The notes: a model not told the origin generated them from the sequence alone. DNA of 64,000 nucleotides from Methanoregula boonei 6A8 (GCF_000017625.1 NC_009712.1:1922001-1986000), one strand, 5' to 3'. Positions 42,380 to 52,526 are shown, numbered from the stretch's first letter. Numbers and translations are program-made.

Positions 42380-43822
42380 CTATTTTTCAAGCAGGGCTAC
42401 TATGGCTTCCATATCCACGTGTTCCTCAAAGAGGCCAGCAAGCAGATCGTAGGGATCGGCAGCCCCGGTCTGTATCGGGGAATATGTTAGTTCTTTTTTG
42501 GCGTACAGGTAGGCAAGCAGGGCATCTGCCGCAGATGGGTTGAGGAAAAGCCCGTGCATGTAGGTGCCAAAGACCAGTCCGTCCGCGGTTACCCTGCCGT
42601 CGCCGGAGAACGCTTCTTGGTCTGTGCCCGGATCGGTCACACCCATATGGATCTCGTAGCCGGTCACCTCACCCATGGAAACGAGGATAGGAGACACCGG
42701 TGCGGCCAGCCGCTTTACCTGCATAGTGTTTTTGGAGTACGTGGCAAACCGGGTGGAACAGTCAAGAAGGCCGAGACCGGGGTACTCGCCGGCCGCTGAT
42801 TCAAAGCCATCGTCAATCAGGGTGGCACCCAGCATTTGGTATCCCCCGCAGATACCGATCACCGGGATCCCCTGTTCCCGTGCAGATAGGATCTCCCGGT
42901 CCGTCCCTGCCTCCCGGAGAGCTGCAAGGTCTTCGATGGTATTTTTGGTACCGGGAATGATGATACAATCGTAGCCCGCAAGCGATCCACCACATGGCAC
43001 ATACTCCACCGCGGCATACTGTTCGAGCAACTCAAAATCCGTAAAATTGGAGATATGGGGAAGGCGGATCACTGCAATCCGGACCGGGAGATCGCGATGT
43101 CTCTTGTCCCCTATCGAGAGGGAGTCTTCACTGGGTAAAGGGAGGGAGAAATGTGGCACCACACCAAGTACCGTGACCCCGGTGAGTTCTTCGATGATCC
43201 GGATTCCGTTTGCAAAGATGGCGGGATCGCCCCGGAACTTGTTGATAATAATCCCTTTGACCAGCGGCCGAAGCGGGGCCGGGAGCAGTTTTATGGTCCC
43301 GTAGACCTGGGCAAAGACCCCGCCCCGCTCGATATCGGCAACAAGGATCAGGGGAATACCCAGTTTCTCTGCAAGCAGGGTATTGGCAATATCCCGGTCG
43401 TACAGGTTTACCTCGGCTGCCCCGCCGGCCCCTTCAACTACTACCTCGCCGTACTCCTCCACCAGCCTCCCGTACGCTGCGAGTGCCTCGGTGAGGAGAT
43501 AGGGGGTTTCCATATAATACTCGGCGATGGGGACATCCTTGTACGGGTGGCCGAGGAGCACGACCTGCGAAGTGCAGTCACCCTTAGGCTTGAGCAGCAC
43601 CGGGTTCATATCGATTGTGGGAGAGAGCCGGGCGGCCCAGGCCTGCATTGCCTGGGCAATCCCGATCTCCCCGCCATCTGCGGTCACAAAGGAGTTCAGG
43701 CTCATATTCTGGGATTTAAAAGGCGCAACGCGGATGCCCCGGCGCACCAGGCAGCGGCAGATCGCCGCTACCATCGTGCTCTTCCCCACATGCGACGATG
43801 TCCCCACGACCATGAGCGGCAT
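42380..43822 (-). CDS. cobQ: Cobyric acid synthase (cobQ/cbiP)
   Basis: 480 aa. Amidates side chains a, b, d, e or g of adenosylcobyrinic acid a,c-diamide in cobalamin synthesis. Dethiobiotin-synthetase-like N-domain with [10 protein letters not shown] (P-loop-like, about 7-16), then the glutamine amidotransferase class-I-like domain with [15 protein letters not shown] at about 325 and the His of YMHGLFLN near 430. Methanogens use corrinoids in methyltransferases, so a B12 gene here is expected. Start 43822 after [10 protein letters not shown] alignment. Confidence 0.95.
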   Translation of the reverse strand: MPLMVVGTSSHVGKSTMVAAICRCLVRRGIRVAPFKSQNMSLNSFVTADGGEIGIAQAMQAWAARLSPTIDMNPVLLKPKGDCTSQVVLLGHPYKDVPIAEYYMETPYLLTEALAAYGRLVEEYGEVVVEGAGGAAEVNLYDRDIANTLLAEKLGIPLILVADIERGGVFAQVYGTIKLLPAPLRPLVKGIIINKFRGDPAIFANGIRIIEELTGVTVLGVVPHFSLPLPSEDSLSIGDKRHRDLPVRIAVIRLPHISNFTDFELLEQYAAVEYVPCGGSLAGYDCIIIPGTKNTIEDLAALREAGTDREILSAREQGIPVIGICGGYQMLGATLIDDGFESAAGEYPGLGLLDCSTRFATYSKNTMQVKRLAAPVSPILVSMGEVTGYEIHMGVTDPGTDQEAFSGDGRVTADGLVFGTYMHGLFLNPSAADALLAYLYAKKELTYSPIQTGAADPYDLLAGLFEEHVDMEAIVALLEK

Positions 43823-43940
43823 ATACAATCATTTGAATGCCCCCACATAAAACGGATACGTGCCGGATTGCGCAAAAAAAGCAGGAAATACGTCCGGACA
43901 ATGCCAAGTAATAAATAAAGAGAACTTAAAAATAGCTGTA

Positions 43941-44246
43941 ATGATTGGTGGCATTTGCCCGACGTGTGGACTTCCCAAGGAACTATGTATCTGCGAGGAG
44001 GTAGCAAAGGAACAGCAGAGGATCAACGTCAAAGTCAACAAACGCCGGTACGGGAAAGAGGTCACAGTAATCGAAGGTCTTGACCCTACGGATATTGACC
44101 TTGAGGATCTCTCAAAATTTATGAAGGGCAAGCTTGCGTGCGGCGGAACGGTCAAGGGAAATTCGATCGAACTGCAGGGTAATCATCGCGACCGTGTCAA
44201 GGAACTTCTCTCGCTCAAAGGCTACAGCACGGAAAACATCTCTTAA
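43941..44246 (+). CDS. Translation initiation factor aIF1 (SUI1)
   Basis: 101 aa: a short zinc-like N-terminus [16 protein letters not shown], then the SUI1 fold [59 protein letters not shown], the conserved start-codon-scanning surface. AT-rich promoter AATAAATAAA is about 30 nt upstream of the ATG, so transcripts may be leaderless. Confidence 0.93.
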   Translation: MIGGICPTCGLPKELCICEEVAKEQQRINVKVNKRRYGKEVTVIEGLDPTDIDLEDLSKFMKGKLACGGTVKGNSIELQGNHRDRVKELLSLKGYSTENIS

Positions 44247-44399
44247 TATAATCTCGTTCTTCTCTTTTTCACACTATCCGGGTGTAAGATAGCGGGCGGT
44301 TTGTCCGATTTTTTCAAAAAATAAGCTCGCGGGAAAACCGGTAAGTCCAGAGTTCCTGCAAGAGATAACCTCACAAAAAAACGGAGGTAAAAAGAAAAA

Positions 44400-45449
44400 T
44401 CAGATGAAGAACCGGAAGGTGACCCACGCGACAATCAGCATGATCGCGGAGTATTTGAGCCCGGCAATGACCCGGCCTTCGCCCATCTGCCCGGCGCAGA
44501 GGCCAGAGAAAAAGCCTTGGATCATAGCCGCATGGGAGAACAGGCGCTTATAGGCCGGGAGATCAATTCGTCCCATGAATTTGCTGCTTGCCGCGGTTAC
44601 TTGGGCGGCCGTCCCTGCGGTTGCCATGGTGCTCAGGAAAGAGCTTACGAGCACCGCGATAACAAACAGGAATACGGTAAATGAGACAATCACGATGATC
44701 ACGTAAATCAGCATGTTGTTCCGGCGTTCCTGGGCAAGATTGACCACCTCAAAGGTATCGTTTGCCGCCGCACGGAGCACTTCGCTGATGTCCCCGCCGG
44801 CCTTGCTTGCCTTGGCAATCAGGTCAACACTCCGGTCGGCAAGCGGGGTCCCCAGGCTTTTCCCAAACCGGTACAGGGCTTCGACAAAACCGACTCCCCA
44901 TGACATCTCGTTATCGAGTTTTCTGATATGGGGGGACAGGGTACCGTATTCCGCCCCTGCCACCAGGTGGACCGCGTTTGGCAGGGTCATACCGGAATCA
45001 TTCATGCCGGCAAGATCACGGAAGAAGTTGGGGAGTGCGGTCTCCAGGTTCCGCATCCGTGATTGTTCCCGGAAATCGAGGACTGCCACCGGGATGATGG
45101 AAATGAGCACCGCCGCAACGGCAAAATCATCAATCACGGTTGAGTTGAAGAGCACGGAGATGCCGTACATCTTCACCATCGAGATAAATCCACCAACAAA
45201 AACGATAAGTGACAGGGGGACGCAGACAATAAGGATATTCTCGGGCTTTTCCACGAGCACCTTGAGCGGGTGCTTAAGAAAACGCCCGATCCCTTCCCGG
45301 CTCTTGCGTTCCGTATCCAGCCTGCCGGAAATATCGCTCAGTTCCTTTTCCACGGAATCCATCTCGCTTTTGGAAAGCGGTGGCGGGGCTTGGGAGAGAG
45401 GATCTTTTTCTTTTCCAAGAATGCCCTTTAATCTATCGTTGAATGCCAT
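44400..45449 (-). CDS. TadC/FlaJ-like membrane component of type IV pilus-type machine
   Basis: 349 aa. Three or four transmembrane helices (about 70-95, 110-130, 260-285, 330-349) flanking a T2SSF-type cytoplasmic domain (LPNFFRDLAGMNDSGMTLPNAVHLV ... DNEMSWGVGFVEALYRFGKSLGTPLADRSVDLI). In archaeal pili and archaella this subunit is the platform that the ATPase acts on. Preceded 3' to 5' by a second, split FlaJ-like gene and the ATPase, so two platform proteins are encoded, as in Tad systems. Confidence 0.88.
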   Translation of the reverse strand: MAFNDRLKGILGKEKDPLSQAPPPLSKSEMDSVEKELSDISGRLDTERKSREGIGRFLKHPLKVLVEKPENILIVCVPLSLIVFVGGFISMVKMYGISVLFNSTVIDDFAVAAVLISIIPVAVLDFREQSRMRNLETALPNFFRDLAGMNDSGMTLPNAVHLVAGAEYGTLSPHIRKLDNEMSWGVGFVEALYRFGKSLGTPLADRSVDLIAKASKAGGDISEVLRAAANDTFEVVNLAQERRNNMLIYVIIVIVSFTVFLFVIAVLVSSFLSTMATAGTAAQVTAASSKFMGRIDLPAYKRLFSHAAMIQGFFSGLCAGQMGEGRVIAGLKYSAIMLIVAWVTFRFFI

Positions 45450-45451
45450 AA

Positions 45452-46375
45452 TTAGGACTCCGGGGTCATGGAACTGATCATGATGATAAACATCATCGTA
45501 CCGAAGGGAATCATGAGGTAGATAACGACATAGAGAAATATCGGTTTTGAATCCCCACCCAGCACCGACATGATGGACTGGAGGATGATCAAAAAGAGCG
45601 TACCTGCCACCATCGCCGTCACGTAGGACTCCGAAATCAGGGCAAGCGTATCCAGGAAGAGTTTCTGGGTCTGGCGGTTCTCCAGGGCATACTGAGCAGC
45701 TTTTGTCCGGAAATACTCGGTGAGATTTCCCCCGCTCGATATGCTTGCCATTGCACCCTGCAGGAATTCCTTCATCCGCAGGGAAGGTGTACTCGAGGAA
45801 ACGATCCGGAGGGCATCGATAAGGTCTCGCCCGAAGATATCGAGCTCCCGGGCTATGTAACGGGCCTCCACGGAACTTTCACCATATATCGGGCTGTCCC
45901 CGAGCAGGCGGAAGATCTCTGCCGGTGTGATACCGGCCGTGGACATAGAGGTGATGTAGTTGATCGCGTAGGGCAGGGTCGCGTCAATATTCCGGCGTCG
46001 GTTCCCGGCGACAACAGAAGGATATGCAATAAAAATTGCATACGTGATCCCCCCAAAAACCAGAAGCGAGAAGACCACCACAAAGATAGTCCCGAGAAGG
46101 ACGCCGTACTGGTTGAGGAAAAGCATCGTTGCCGGGACTTCACCTTTGTAGTGTATCAGGTTGGGGAGTTTTAAGGCCTATGTGATAAGACCCAGGAAGA
46201 CCGCCGAAATCAGACCAACAAGGATGGAACTGACAACCGCAGTGGAGATATATACCTCAAACGGGGTCTTGAGCCGGGCCGAGATGATATCGTTCCGGAG
46301 CTGGGCGTACTGCTCCCGTTTTGACTTCATCCTCATACCCAGAAGGTTGAAGCAGAACCGCTCGAAACTATTCAT
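45452..46375 (-). CDS. Second TadC/FlaJ-like membrane component, interrupted by an in-frame TAG
   Basis: Reading from ATG 46375: MNSFERFCFNLLGMRMKSKR... VGLISAVFLGLIT, then TAG (46178-46180), then in the same frame 17 sense codons and MLFLNQYGVLLGTIFVVVFSLLVFG, continuing through the T2SSF core (ATLPYAINYITSMSTAGITPAEIFRLLGDS) and two C-terminal helices to a normal stop. The combined frame is 306 residues plus the amber, the standard size. The N-part (65 aa) and C-part (224 aa) would be useless alone unless the amber is suppressed, read through, or translation restarts at ATG 46126. Overlaps the ATPase end by 8 nt. Confidence 0.75.
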
Positions 46376-48806
46376 ATAGATCCTTCCTTACGCGCTCTAC
46401 AACCACTTCGGGCTCACGGAAGTACGAGATAAGGATCTTTGCTACATCCTTGTAGTGCCGGATCTTCTTGATACGCATCCACTCCAGCACCTCCTGCCTG
46501 CGTTTGAGTTCTTCCCGCATACGGTTCTCGTTCCAGCCCCGCGCCTCCATGATGTCCTCAAGGATGTAAGATTTCCCCGAGTAGGTGATCTCATCGGTTG
46601 CCGATCGCCAGCGGAAGACCTCGTTTGTGATCAGTTCGTTTGTCCGCGGATCGATATCGAGGATCTCAACAATCTGCTTGTTCCGGCGGATCCGTTTCCC
46701 GCCCATCCGGGCCTGTACCTGGACACAGATGAAATCGAGCGCGGAGAGCATATTCCGTGGTACGTCCATGGGCGGGTTCTCGATACGGTGCACGACGCTC
46801 GCAACAGAGTCGGCGTGAGTTGTGGAGTAGGTAACGTGGCCCGTGCTCATTGCCTGGAAAAGTGTCTGGCATTCCTTACCTCTAACCTCACCGACGATGA
46901 TGTACTCGGGCCGCTGACGCATAGCCGCACGGAGCAACTCATACATGTTGATCTCTCCTCTGCCGGCGGTGTCAAATGAGTCACGCGTGACACTCGGGAT
47001 CCAGTTCGGGTGAGGAAGCTTGACTTCACGGGTATCCTCCAGAGAGACAATCTTTGCCATCGGGGGAATGAAAAGCGAGATTGCATTGAGGGCAGTAGTC
47101 TTCCCGGACGCGGTCCCACCGGCAAAGATAGCGGACTTGCCATTCTCGACGCAGAGCCATATGTAAGCGATCGAGAGCGGGGCAAAGGTGTGCCATTCAA
47201 TGAGATCGGTAGGGGTAATTGGCTCGTCCTTGAACTTACGGATAGTGAATGTCGAGCCGTGCGCAGTGACCTCCTGCCCCAGTGTCATCTGGATACGGGA
47301 TCCATCCTGCATGGTCGCATCGAGAATGGGCTCGGCAATGGAGATGTACTTGCCTGCCCTTTGTGCGAGCTTGGTGACAAAGGAGTCGAGCTCCTCGGCA
47401 TTGTGGTACATCAGGGTGGTCTTCATTGACTCGTAATTGGCATGGAAGGCAAAGAGAGGGGTGTTGACCCCGTCGCAGGAGATATCCTCGATATACTTGT
47501 CATGCATGATCGCATCGATCATGCCATCACCCAGAAAGTCCTTGTGCATGTTATAGAGGATCTTCTCACGTTCCACCGGGTTGAGCTTGATTCCGTAATC
47601 CGCCAGAATCTCATCAACCGAACGACGGAGCTGGCTGCGGGCCTCCTCTTTGGAAATGTCCTTGGTGTTGATGTCAAGGATCTCAAAAAGGCGTTCCTTT
47701 AACTCCTTTAACAGGTCTTTCTCTGGCTCCGAGAGTACAGGTTCGAGAACCTGGTAGGTATATTCATGGGTGGAATGGTCATAGATGACCCGGACATATG
47801 CATAGGGATCGTTGACGGGGTACGTATCCATCACTTCGATACCGGGTTTTGGCTCAAAGGTGAGATCGACGAGAGGTCCATGGATCTTGGGATCGTATTC
47901 CACGTTCTCCGACCGGATCGCGCTGAAGAGTGCACTAAACCAGGATTTCTTTTCTGTCCCCTTATCCGTCCCCTTGTCTGCAAGGGTCAGTTCTGATTCA
48001 AGGTCCTTGAAACCGGATGTGGAAAACTCCCTTTTCCAGATCTCGGCAAGTTCCGGGGGAAGGCTACCGGTTCCGGTGGACTCAAACGCCTGCATCCGGC
48101 CATGAAGATTGATCTCATCAACATGGAATGTCGCACCTTTGGGGAGAATAAGACCGGAAAATTCGGATATCTGGTCAGCGGAAATAATCCGCTCATCAGA
48201 TTCGGTCACCGCGGATTTCCCGATCTGATCTGTCGGGGCTCCCACTTTTTCGGCCTTCTTTTTCTTGAAAAACCGGGACGTGCGATTCTCGCGGGGATCT
48301 TCCTCTTCAGTAATTTCGACAACTTGTTCCGGGGGTAACTCTGATTCCGGGGAGGCTGTAAGAGGCTCCGGGGAGTGCGCCGACGGGGGGACCATCTCCG
48401 GTTGTCCCATGATCTTGCCCAGTGCCGCGCGAACATCGTCCCCGCTTAGTACCGGGGGTTCTACACCTTCTTGCGCCGGGGGGACATCTTCGAGAAGCTC
48501 ATCGAAAGTATCCAGCTCTTCAGGTTTACCGGTTGCTTCTTTCGGGAATTGTACGGGCTCATCCGGGGTGGGGAGGGATTCCGGAACTACCTCTTGAGGA
48601 GGGGTACCGGCATTCATGCCAAGCTTTTTTATCAGTGCCGAGAAATCACCCGGGCTTCCATCTCCAGCACTTCCGTCCTCTCCCTGCGTCGCCGGAGGAG
48701 GCGCGGCTACCGGCGCCTCAGGTGTACTGCCCGGTGCCTGGATACCCCGTATCTTTTTGAGAAGATTGCTTACACTGTCCTGATCCTCGTCATCCTTTGG
48801 TTTCAA
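46368..48806 (-). CDS. Type II/IV secretion system ATPase (GspE/TadA/FlaI-like)
   Basis: 812 aa. Residues 1-230 are an acidic, Pro-rich, probably disordered extension. The catalytic domain has Walker A GGTASGKTTAL near 560, the Asp box VSLEDTREVKLP, Walker B IIVGEVRG near 635, and the His box GHVTYSTTHADSV. It powers pilus assembly with the two downstream platform proteins. The start codon is TTG (48806); the ATG upstream opens only an 8-codon frame (MKTGGHPA) that ends over the TTG, a possible leader peptide. Confidence 0.93.
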   Translation of the reverse strand: MKPKDDEDQDSVSNLLKKIRGIQAPGSTPEAPVAAPPPATQGEDGSAGDGSPGDFSALIKKLGMNAGTPPQEVVPESLPTPDEPVQFPKEATGKPEELDTFDELLEDVPPAQEGVEPPVLSGDDVRAALGKIMGQPEMVPPSAHSPEPLTASPESELPPEQVVEITEEEDPRENRTSRFFKKKKAEKVGAPTDQIGKSAVTESDERIISADQISEFSGLILPKGATFHVDEINLHGRMQAFESTGTGSLPPELAEIWKREFSTSGFKDLESELTLADKGTDKGTEKKSWFSALFSAIRSENVEYDPKIHGPLVDLTFEPKPGIEVMDTYPVNDPYAYVRVIYDHSTHEYTYQVLEPVLSEPEKDLLKELKERLFEILDINTKDISKEEARSQLRRSVDEILADYGIKLNPVEREKILYNMHKDFLGDGMIDAIMHDKYIEDISCDGVNTPLFAFHANYESMKTTLMYHNAEELDSFVTKLAQRAGKYISIAEPILDATMQDGSRIQMTLGQEVTAHGSTFTIRKFKDEPITPTDLIEWHTFAPLSIAYIWLCVENGKSAIFAGGTASGKTTALNAISLFIPPMAKIVSLEDTREVKLPHPNWIPSVTRDSFDTAGRGEINMYELLRAAMRQRPEYIIVGEVRGKECQTLFQAMSTGHVTYSTTHADSVASVVHRIENPPMDVPRNMLSALDFICVQVQARMGGKRIRRNKQIVEILDIDPRTNELITNEVFRWRSATDEITYSGKSYILEDIMEARGWNENRMREELKRRQEVLEWMRIKKIRHYKDVAKILISYFREPEVVVERVRKDLYE

Positions 48807-48947
48807 GCCGGATGTCCCCCTGTTTTCATCTCCACGTTCCTTAAAATTTTATAAAAGATCTTTCTTATCCCGGACTATATGTACTCTCTTACCCCAATCA
48901 GGAAAAACCTTCCCCCTCGCCGGGCATACGGCAAAACCAGCTGCTTG

Positions 48948-49685
48948 TCAGGAATGTCCAGCCTCGTGCTGGAGACTCCTGATAAGTACCCGGAGGAGAC
49001 CGAGTTGGGCATCAGATCGGGCAATGATACAAAGGCAAAGATCCCCGAATGGTGAGATGATGAACTTGTTCTCTGCGGTTTCAAGAATCAGCTGATCAGG
49101 CCGGCCAAGACTCATATCAAGGGCAATAGTGGTTCCCGTCCGGAGGAGGTCCTCTGCCCGTGCGGCAACGTGCTCGAAATCCGCATTGCCTCGGGAAATT
49201 ACCGGGAATCCCTCATAGAAGGCGGAAACGGCTACAACGCCCGGTTGTGCCATAATCTTTGTGAGGGTTGCCTCATCCAAATTACCTGAAGGCTGACGGG
49301 GTACTTGTGTGCTCTCGTAAAGAGGGGGAGGAGATTTCTGCACTACCGGGGCTGATCCGATAAAGAGCTGGCGTTCTGTACACCGATCTAGTGCTTCTGC
49401 AAAATCCTTATCCGAATAAGGTCTCAGGGCAAACTGCTGTTGGTTCGGGTCGCTCCCTCCCGCAGGTGTTGCCATGATGTACCTGAGTGCGGCATCTCCC
49501 CGATACATCTGCTCCTTATCCTCAAAACAGGCTGCCACCAGTTCGCCGTTACGCATCAGGATGAACCCCTTTCCGCGGTCGGTTTCCACCTCAATTAACC
49601 CTTTAAAGCCCCTAAGGTTCTCAAGAGTGTCACCCTTCCGGGGATCGAGAGCGATACCCCCTTGTGTTCCTGCCGGCATTTTCAT
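48948..49685 (-). CDS. Sensor-like protein: small N-terminal domain plus roadblock/LC7 domain
   Basis: 245 aa. N-part (about 20-75: LENLRGFKGLIEVETDRGKGFILMRNGELVAACFEDKEQMYRGDAAL) resembles DUF4388/DUF2226-like modules and recurs in two neighbours. A Pro-rich linker (about 120-145) leads to a roadblock/LC7-type C-domain (ATLTKIMAQPGVVAVSAFYEGFPVISRGNADFEHVAARAEDLLRTG). The latter often binds small GTPases or ParA-type ATPases. It lies upstream of the pilus genes on the same strand. Confidence 0.75.
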   Translation of the reverse strand: MKMPAGTQGGIALDPRKGDTLENLRGFKGLIEVETDRGKGFILMRNGELVAACFEDKEQMYRGDAALRYIMATPAGGSDPNQQQFALRPYSDKDFAEALDRCTERQLFIGSAPVVQKSPPPLYESTQVPRQPSGNLDEATLTKIMAQPGVVAVSAFYEGFPVISRGNADFEHVAARAEDLLRTGTTIALDMSLGRPDQLILETAENKFIISPFGDLCLCIIARSDAQLGLLRVLIRSLQHEAGHS

Positions 49686-49710
49686 AAAAAAAAGCCCAAT
49701 AAAGAGTGGT

Positions 49711-50058
49711 CTAAAGGGCCGCAACAATGCGTTCCTTGTTCTTCTTTAATTCATAACGGATTCTACCGATATTTGCAGTTGTATCTGCGACAAGTGCTAT
49801 CAGTTCATCTGCGGATAAAGGTGCAAGAATAATAGGCCCTTTTTCCAATTCGACCAGCATCTGGGAAAGCTCGCCTTTCCCGAGGGTATTACCCATTGCT
49901 TCTGATGTCCCAAGGCCGGTCGATGCCATAGCTCCCAGCGCCTCGATATCTACCTTACCGGATACGGCGCTTTCTATTACAAATCCGTCCCTCCCCACCA
50001 CAACTGCCGCCGATACGCCTTCAACTCTCAGAAATTCATCTAATAACGGCTTGAGCAT
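49711..50058 (-). CDS. Roadblock/LC7 domain protein
   Basis: 115 aa, single domain: LLDEFLRVEGVSAAVVVGRDGFVIESAVSGKVDIEALGAMASTGLG... SQMLVELEKGPIILAPLSADELIALVADTTANIGRIRYEL. This is the MglB/roadblock fold, usually a dimer that acts as GTPase activator or positioning factor. A GGTGAGAT ribosome site is just before the ATG. Next to a second roadblock-containing gene. Confidence 0.92.
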   Translation of the reverse strand: MLKPLLDEFLRVEGVSAAVVVGRDGFVIESAVSGKVDIEALGAMASTGLGTSEAMGNTLGKGELSQMLVELEKGPIILAPLSADELIALVADTTANIGRIRYELKKNKERIVAAL

Positions 50059-50323
50059 TATCTCACCATTTAATAATTGTGACTTTCTTGTTTTTTTCCT
50101 ATTAAAATGTTGGGATCATTTTCCATAAGAATGCCACAAAATAGCCTTTAAAAACCAAAAAAAACCCTCATTTGTGGCGCAAAAATCGGAAAAATGACCT
50201 ACCTCAAGGTAAGGTGAGAAAACAAATACAGGTGGCTCCGTTTGGCATTGTCTGAAACCGGGGATACCTGACCGGATTGTGCAAAAAGAAACTATATACT
50301 GGAATGCAATCATTAGAGAGATC
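50059..50323. promoter_or_regulatory. Divergent promoter region in the pilus/sensor cluster
   Basis: 265 nt between the roadblock gene (minus) and the next sensor gene (plus). A TATA-like CTATATACTGG at about 50291-50301 fits near-leaderless transcription from ATG 50324. AT-rich tracts near 50060-50110 serve the minus strand. This is the control centre from which the two halves of the cluster diverge. Confidence 0.45.
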
Positions 50324-51055
50324 ATGCAATTACCCCGGGGGACATTCCGCGAGATCCAGAAGAGCCGGAAAGCCCGTGAGATCCTCACGGAGCTGGAGCG
50401 GAGCCGGTTTAGCGGGATCTGCAGTATTTCCTGCCCCGATGGTATCTGTACGCTTGTTTTCCATACGGGAAAATCCATTCTTGCAGAATACAACACGGCA
50501 AAGGGCGATGCTGCGCTCGAAAGCCTCTTTGCTTCCTTTGAGGAGGAGGCTGTGGACGCTGCGCTCTCCACGCTTGATGAGGCCCAGATCCGGTTATCTC
50601 TTGAATTTAACAAACGCGAACAAGTCGTTTCCCCTAATCCTTCCCGAAAACAGGAAAAACCGGTGCACCCGGATATCCTCCCTGCCCACCCTGCACCGAG
50701 AGTTCTCGCAAAGAAAACCAGCCCCGCACCAACAGCAGGCAATCCCCCCCCCGGCAGCGAAGTCACAAGGCTGATAACACACCCCGTGGAGAAAACACCC
50801 CGACCACCATTAGCAGGCCCTAGAAATCCTATCGTAGGGCCACCACCATTGATCCGGGCAGAAAAAATACATGTACAAAAAGAAGAGCTGACGGAGCCGG
50901 TACCTCCCTCAAAAGAGAGCGGGAAAACCTCACTTGAGAGCGATCTGGACACGCTGGATTCCATGAATCTCGACCAGGTCAAAAGTAAGATCCGGGATGA
51001 ATGCAAGACCATGGTCAAGCATCTCAAGCTGGATCATCTCATGGACAAGGATTAA
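50324..51055 (+). CDS. Sensor-like protein with small N-terminal domain and Pro-rich linker
   Basis: 243 aa. N-domain (about 1-85): LPRGTFREIQKSRKAREILTELERSRFSGICSISCPDGICTLVFHTGKSILAEYNTAKGDAALESL, resembling that of two neighbours. The middle (about 105-195) is Pro-rich and low complexity. The C-terminal helix is Lys/Asp-rich (LDQVKSKIRDECKTMVKHLKLDHLMDKD). No membrane segment. The TATA box and the downstream neighbour on the same strand indicate an operon. Function inferred as a signalling partner. Confidence 0.7.
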   Translation: MQLPRGTFREIQKSRKAREILTELERSRFSGICSISCPDGICTLVFHTGKSILAEYNTAKGDAALESLFASFEEEAVDAALSTLDEAQIRLSLEFNKREQVVSPNPSRKQEKPVHPDILPAHPAPRVLAKKTSPAPTAGNPPPGSEVTRLITHPVEKTPRPPLAGPRNPIVGPPPLIRAEKIHVQKEELTEPVPPSKESGKTSLESDLDTLDSMNLDQVKSKIRDECKTMVKHLKLDHLMDKD

Positions 51056-51081
51056 CTACCCCTTACGTGGTGATACCAACG

Positions 51082-51645
51082 ATGCCTGACCTGCCCTCTC
51101 TGAGAATTATTCTTTTGCTTGCCGGGGGATTGCTCATCCTCTGCATTGCAGCGTGGTTCCTCGCAGGGAAACGTCGGCGCGGAGTAAAGAGATTGGCCTC
51201 TGCCATCAGTTTGGACCCCAACCGGTCACCGCTCCGGGTGCAGAAAGTCCCGTTCCGGAGTACTGAAGATCCTGCCAATCCCGACAAGATCACAGATGCC
51301 ACGTCCCACAAGGAAGAGACAGACTGCGTCAACAAACAGAGGGATCTTGCCGGGAGCCTGGATGCCCTTGCAAAGAAATATTCCCTGGACGAAATTATCC
51401 TTGCCACGGCGGACGGCCTTTTGCTTGCCTCGTCCCGGAACGCTCCACCGGCAGGAGATATTGCACGATACACAGGAATGTTTGCTGAAAACATCCAGCC
51501 CCGGCCACCTGGGATCATCCTCTTTGGTCTGGAGTACAAGGGTTCGCATCTTGTAGGAATCGCCAGGGGAAGAGATCTGCTGATCCAGGAGCCCGATCCG
51601 GATATGGTACGCGAGACAAAAGCTATTTTAAACAGGTGGATATAA
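51082..51645 (+). CDS. Membrane-anchored roadblock-like protein
   Basis: 187 aa. One N-terminal transmembrane helix (LRIILLLAGGLLILCIAAWFLAG, about 7-29), a basic patch KRRRGVKRL, a disordered segment, then a roadblock/LC7-like domain (LDALAKKYSLDEIILATADGLLLASS ... YTGMFAENIQPRPPGIILFGLEYKGSHLVGIARG). An earlier in-frame start overlaps the previous gene and lacks a signal. It could tether the signalling module to the membrane. Confidence 0.75.
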   Translation: MPDLPSLRIILLLAGGLLILCIAAWFLAGKRRRGVKRLASAISLDPNRSPLRVQKVPFRSTEDPANPDKITDATSHKEETDCVNKQRDLAGSLDALAKKYSLDEIILATADGLLLASSRNAPPAGDIARYTGMFAENIQPRPPGIILFGLEYKGSHLVGIARGRDLLIQEPDPDMVRETKAILNRWI

Positions 51646-51725
51646 CACGAATATGAAACACATAAATAAAATATTCCACAATACGTATATTTACACAGGA
51701 TAATATTCAGGACGACAGGTGTTTG

Positions 51726-52526
51726 ATGGTCAAGGTATATACGATTGCATCCGGAAAAGGGGGTACAGGAAAAACCACCGTTTCTGTTAACCTCGGAACA
51801 ATGCTTGCCAAGATGGGTAAAGAGACCTATCTGATGGACGCCGATATCGGGATGGCAAACGTCGGACTAATCCTGGGATTGCAGGATGCACCGGTCACCC
51901 TTCATGAAATTCTTGCCGGAAAAAACAATATCGATGAGGGTATCTACACGGGCCCGGCCGGGCTCAAGGTTATCCCAAGCGGCATCTCGCTCCAGGGCTT
52001 CCAGCAGGCAGACCCGGACAAAATCCGCGACGTTATGTCGGAAATCGTAAAACGGTGCGAATTCCTCCTGATCGATGCACCTGCCGGCATCAGTAAGGAT
52101 GGGGTCGTCCCGCTCGCGGTTGCCGATGAGGTCATCCTCGTGGTCAACCCCGAACTCTCGTCCATTGTCGATGCACTCAAGACCAAGATCCTGACAGAAG
52201 TGGTCGGCGGCCATGTGCTTGGCTCCATTATCAACCGGGTGGACCAGGACAAAAGCGATGTCATCTCACGGAAGATGGAAAAAGTCCTCGGGGTAAAAGT
52301 CCTCGGAATCATACCTGAAGATTCTAATGTCAGGAGAGCAGCAGCAGCCCGCTCTCCAATAGTAGTCTCCTACCCGGACTCACCTGCATCAAAGGCAATC
52401 CACCGGATAGCCGCAGACCTTATCGGGGTGTCATACAAGGACGAGACCCCGGCGGTGGCCAAGCGCGAAGGATTCATTGACCGTTTCTCAAAGGCACTCT
52501 TCAAGAAGAAATCGGATAAGAAATAA
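51726..52526 (+). CDS. minD: MinD/ParA-family ATPase
   Basis: 266 aa. Deviant Walker A KGGTGKTTVSVNLGTML (about 11-27), DADIGMANVGLILGLQ (switch I), the switch II motif LIDAPAGISKDGVVPL, and KMEKVLGVKVLGIIPEDSNVRRAAAARSPIV. A C-terminal amphipathic helix (RFSKALFKKKS) can bind membrane. Start ATG at 51726, just after an AGGTG; TATA-like ATAAATAAAATA upstream. Probable positioning factor for the pilus or sensors. Confidence 0.9.
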   Translation: MVKVYTIASGKGGTGKTTVSVNLGTMLAKMGKETYLMDADIGMANVGLILGLQDAPVTLHEILAGKNNIDEGIYTGPAGLKVIPSGISLQGFQQADPDKIRDVMSEIVKRCEFLLIDAPAGISKDGVVPLAVADEVILVVNPELSSIVDALKTKILTEVVGGHVLGSIINRVDQDKSDVISRKMEKVLGVKVLGIIPEDSNVRRAAAARSPIVVSYPDSPASKAIHRIAADLIGVSYKDETPAVAKREGFIDRFSKALFKKKSDKK

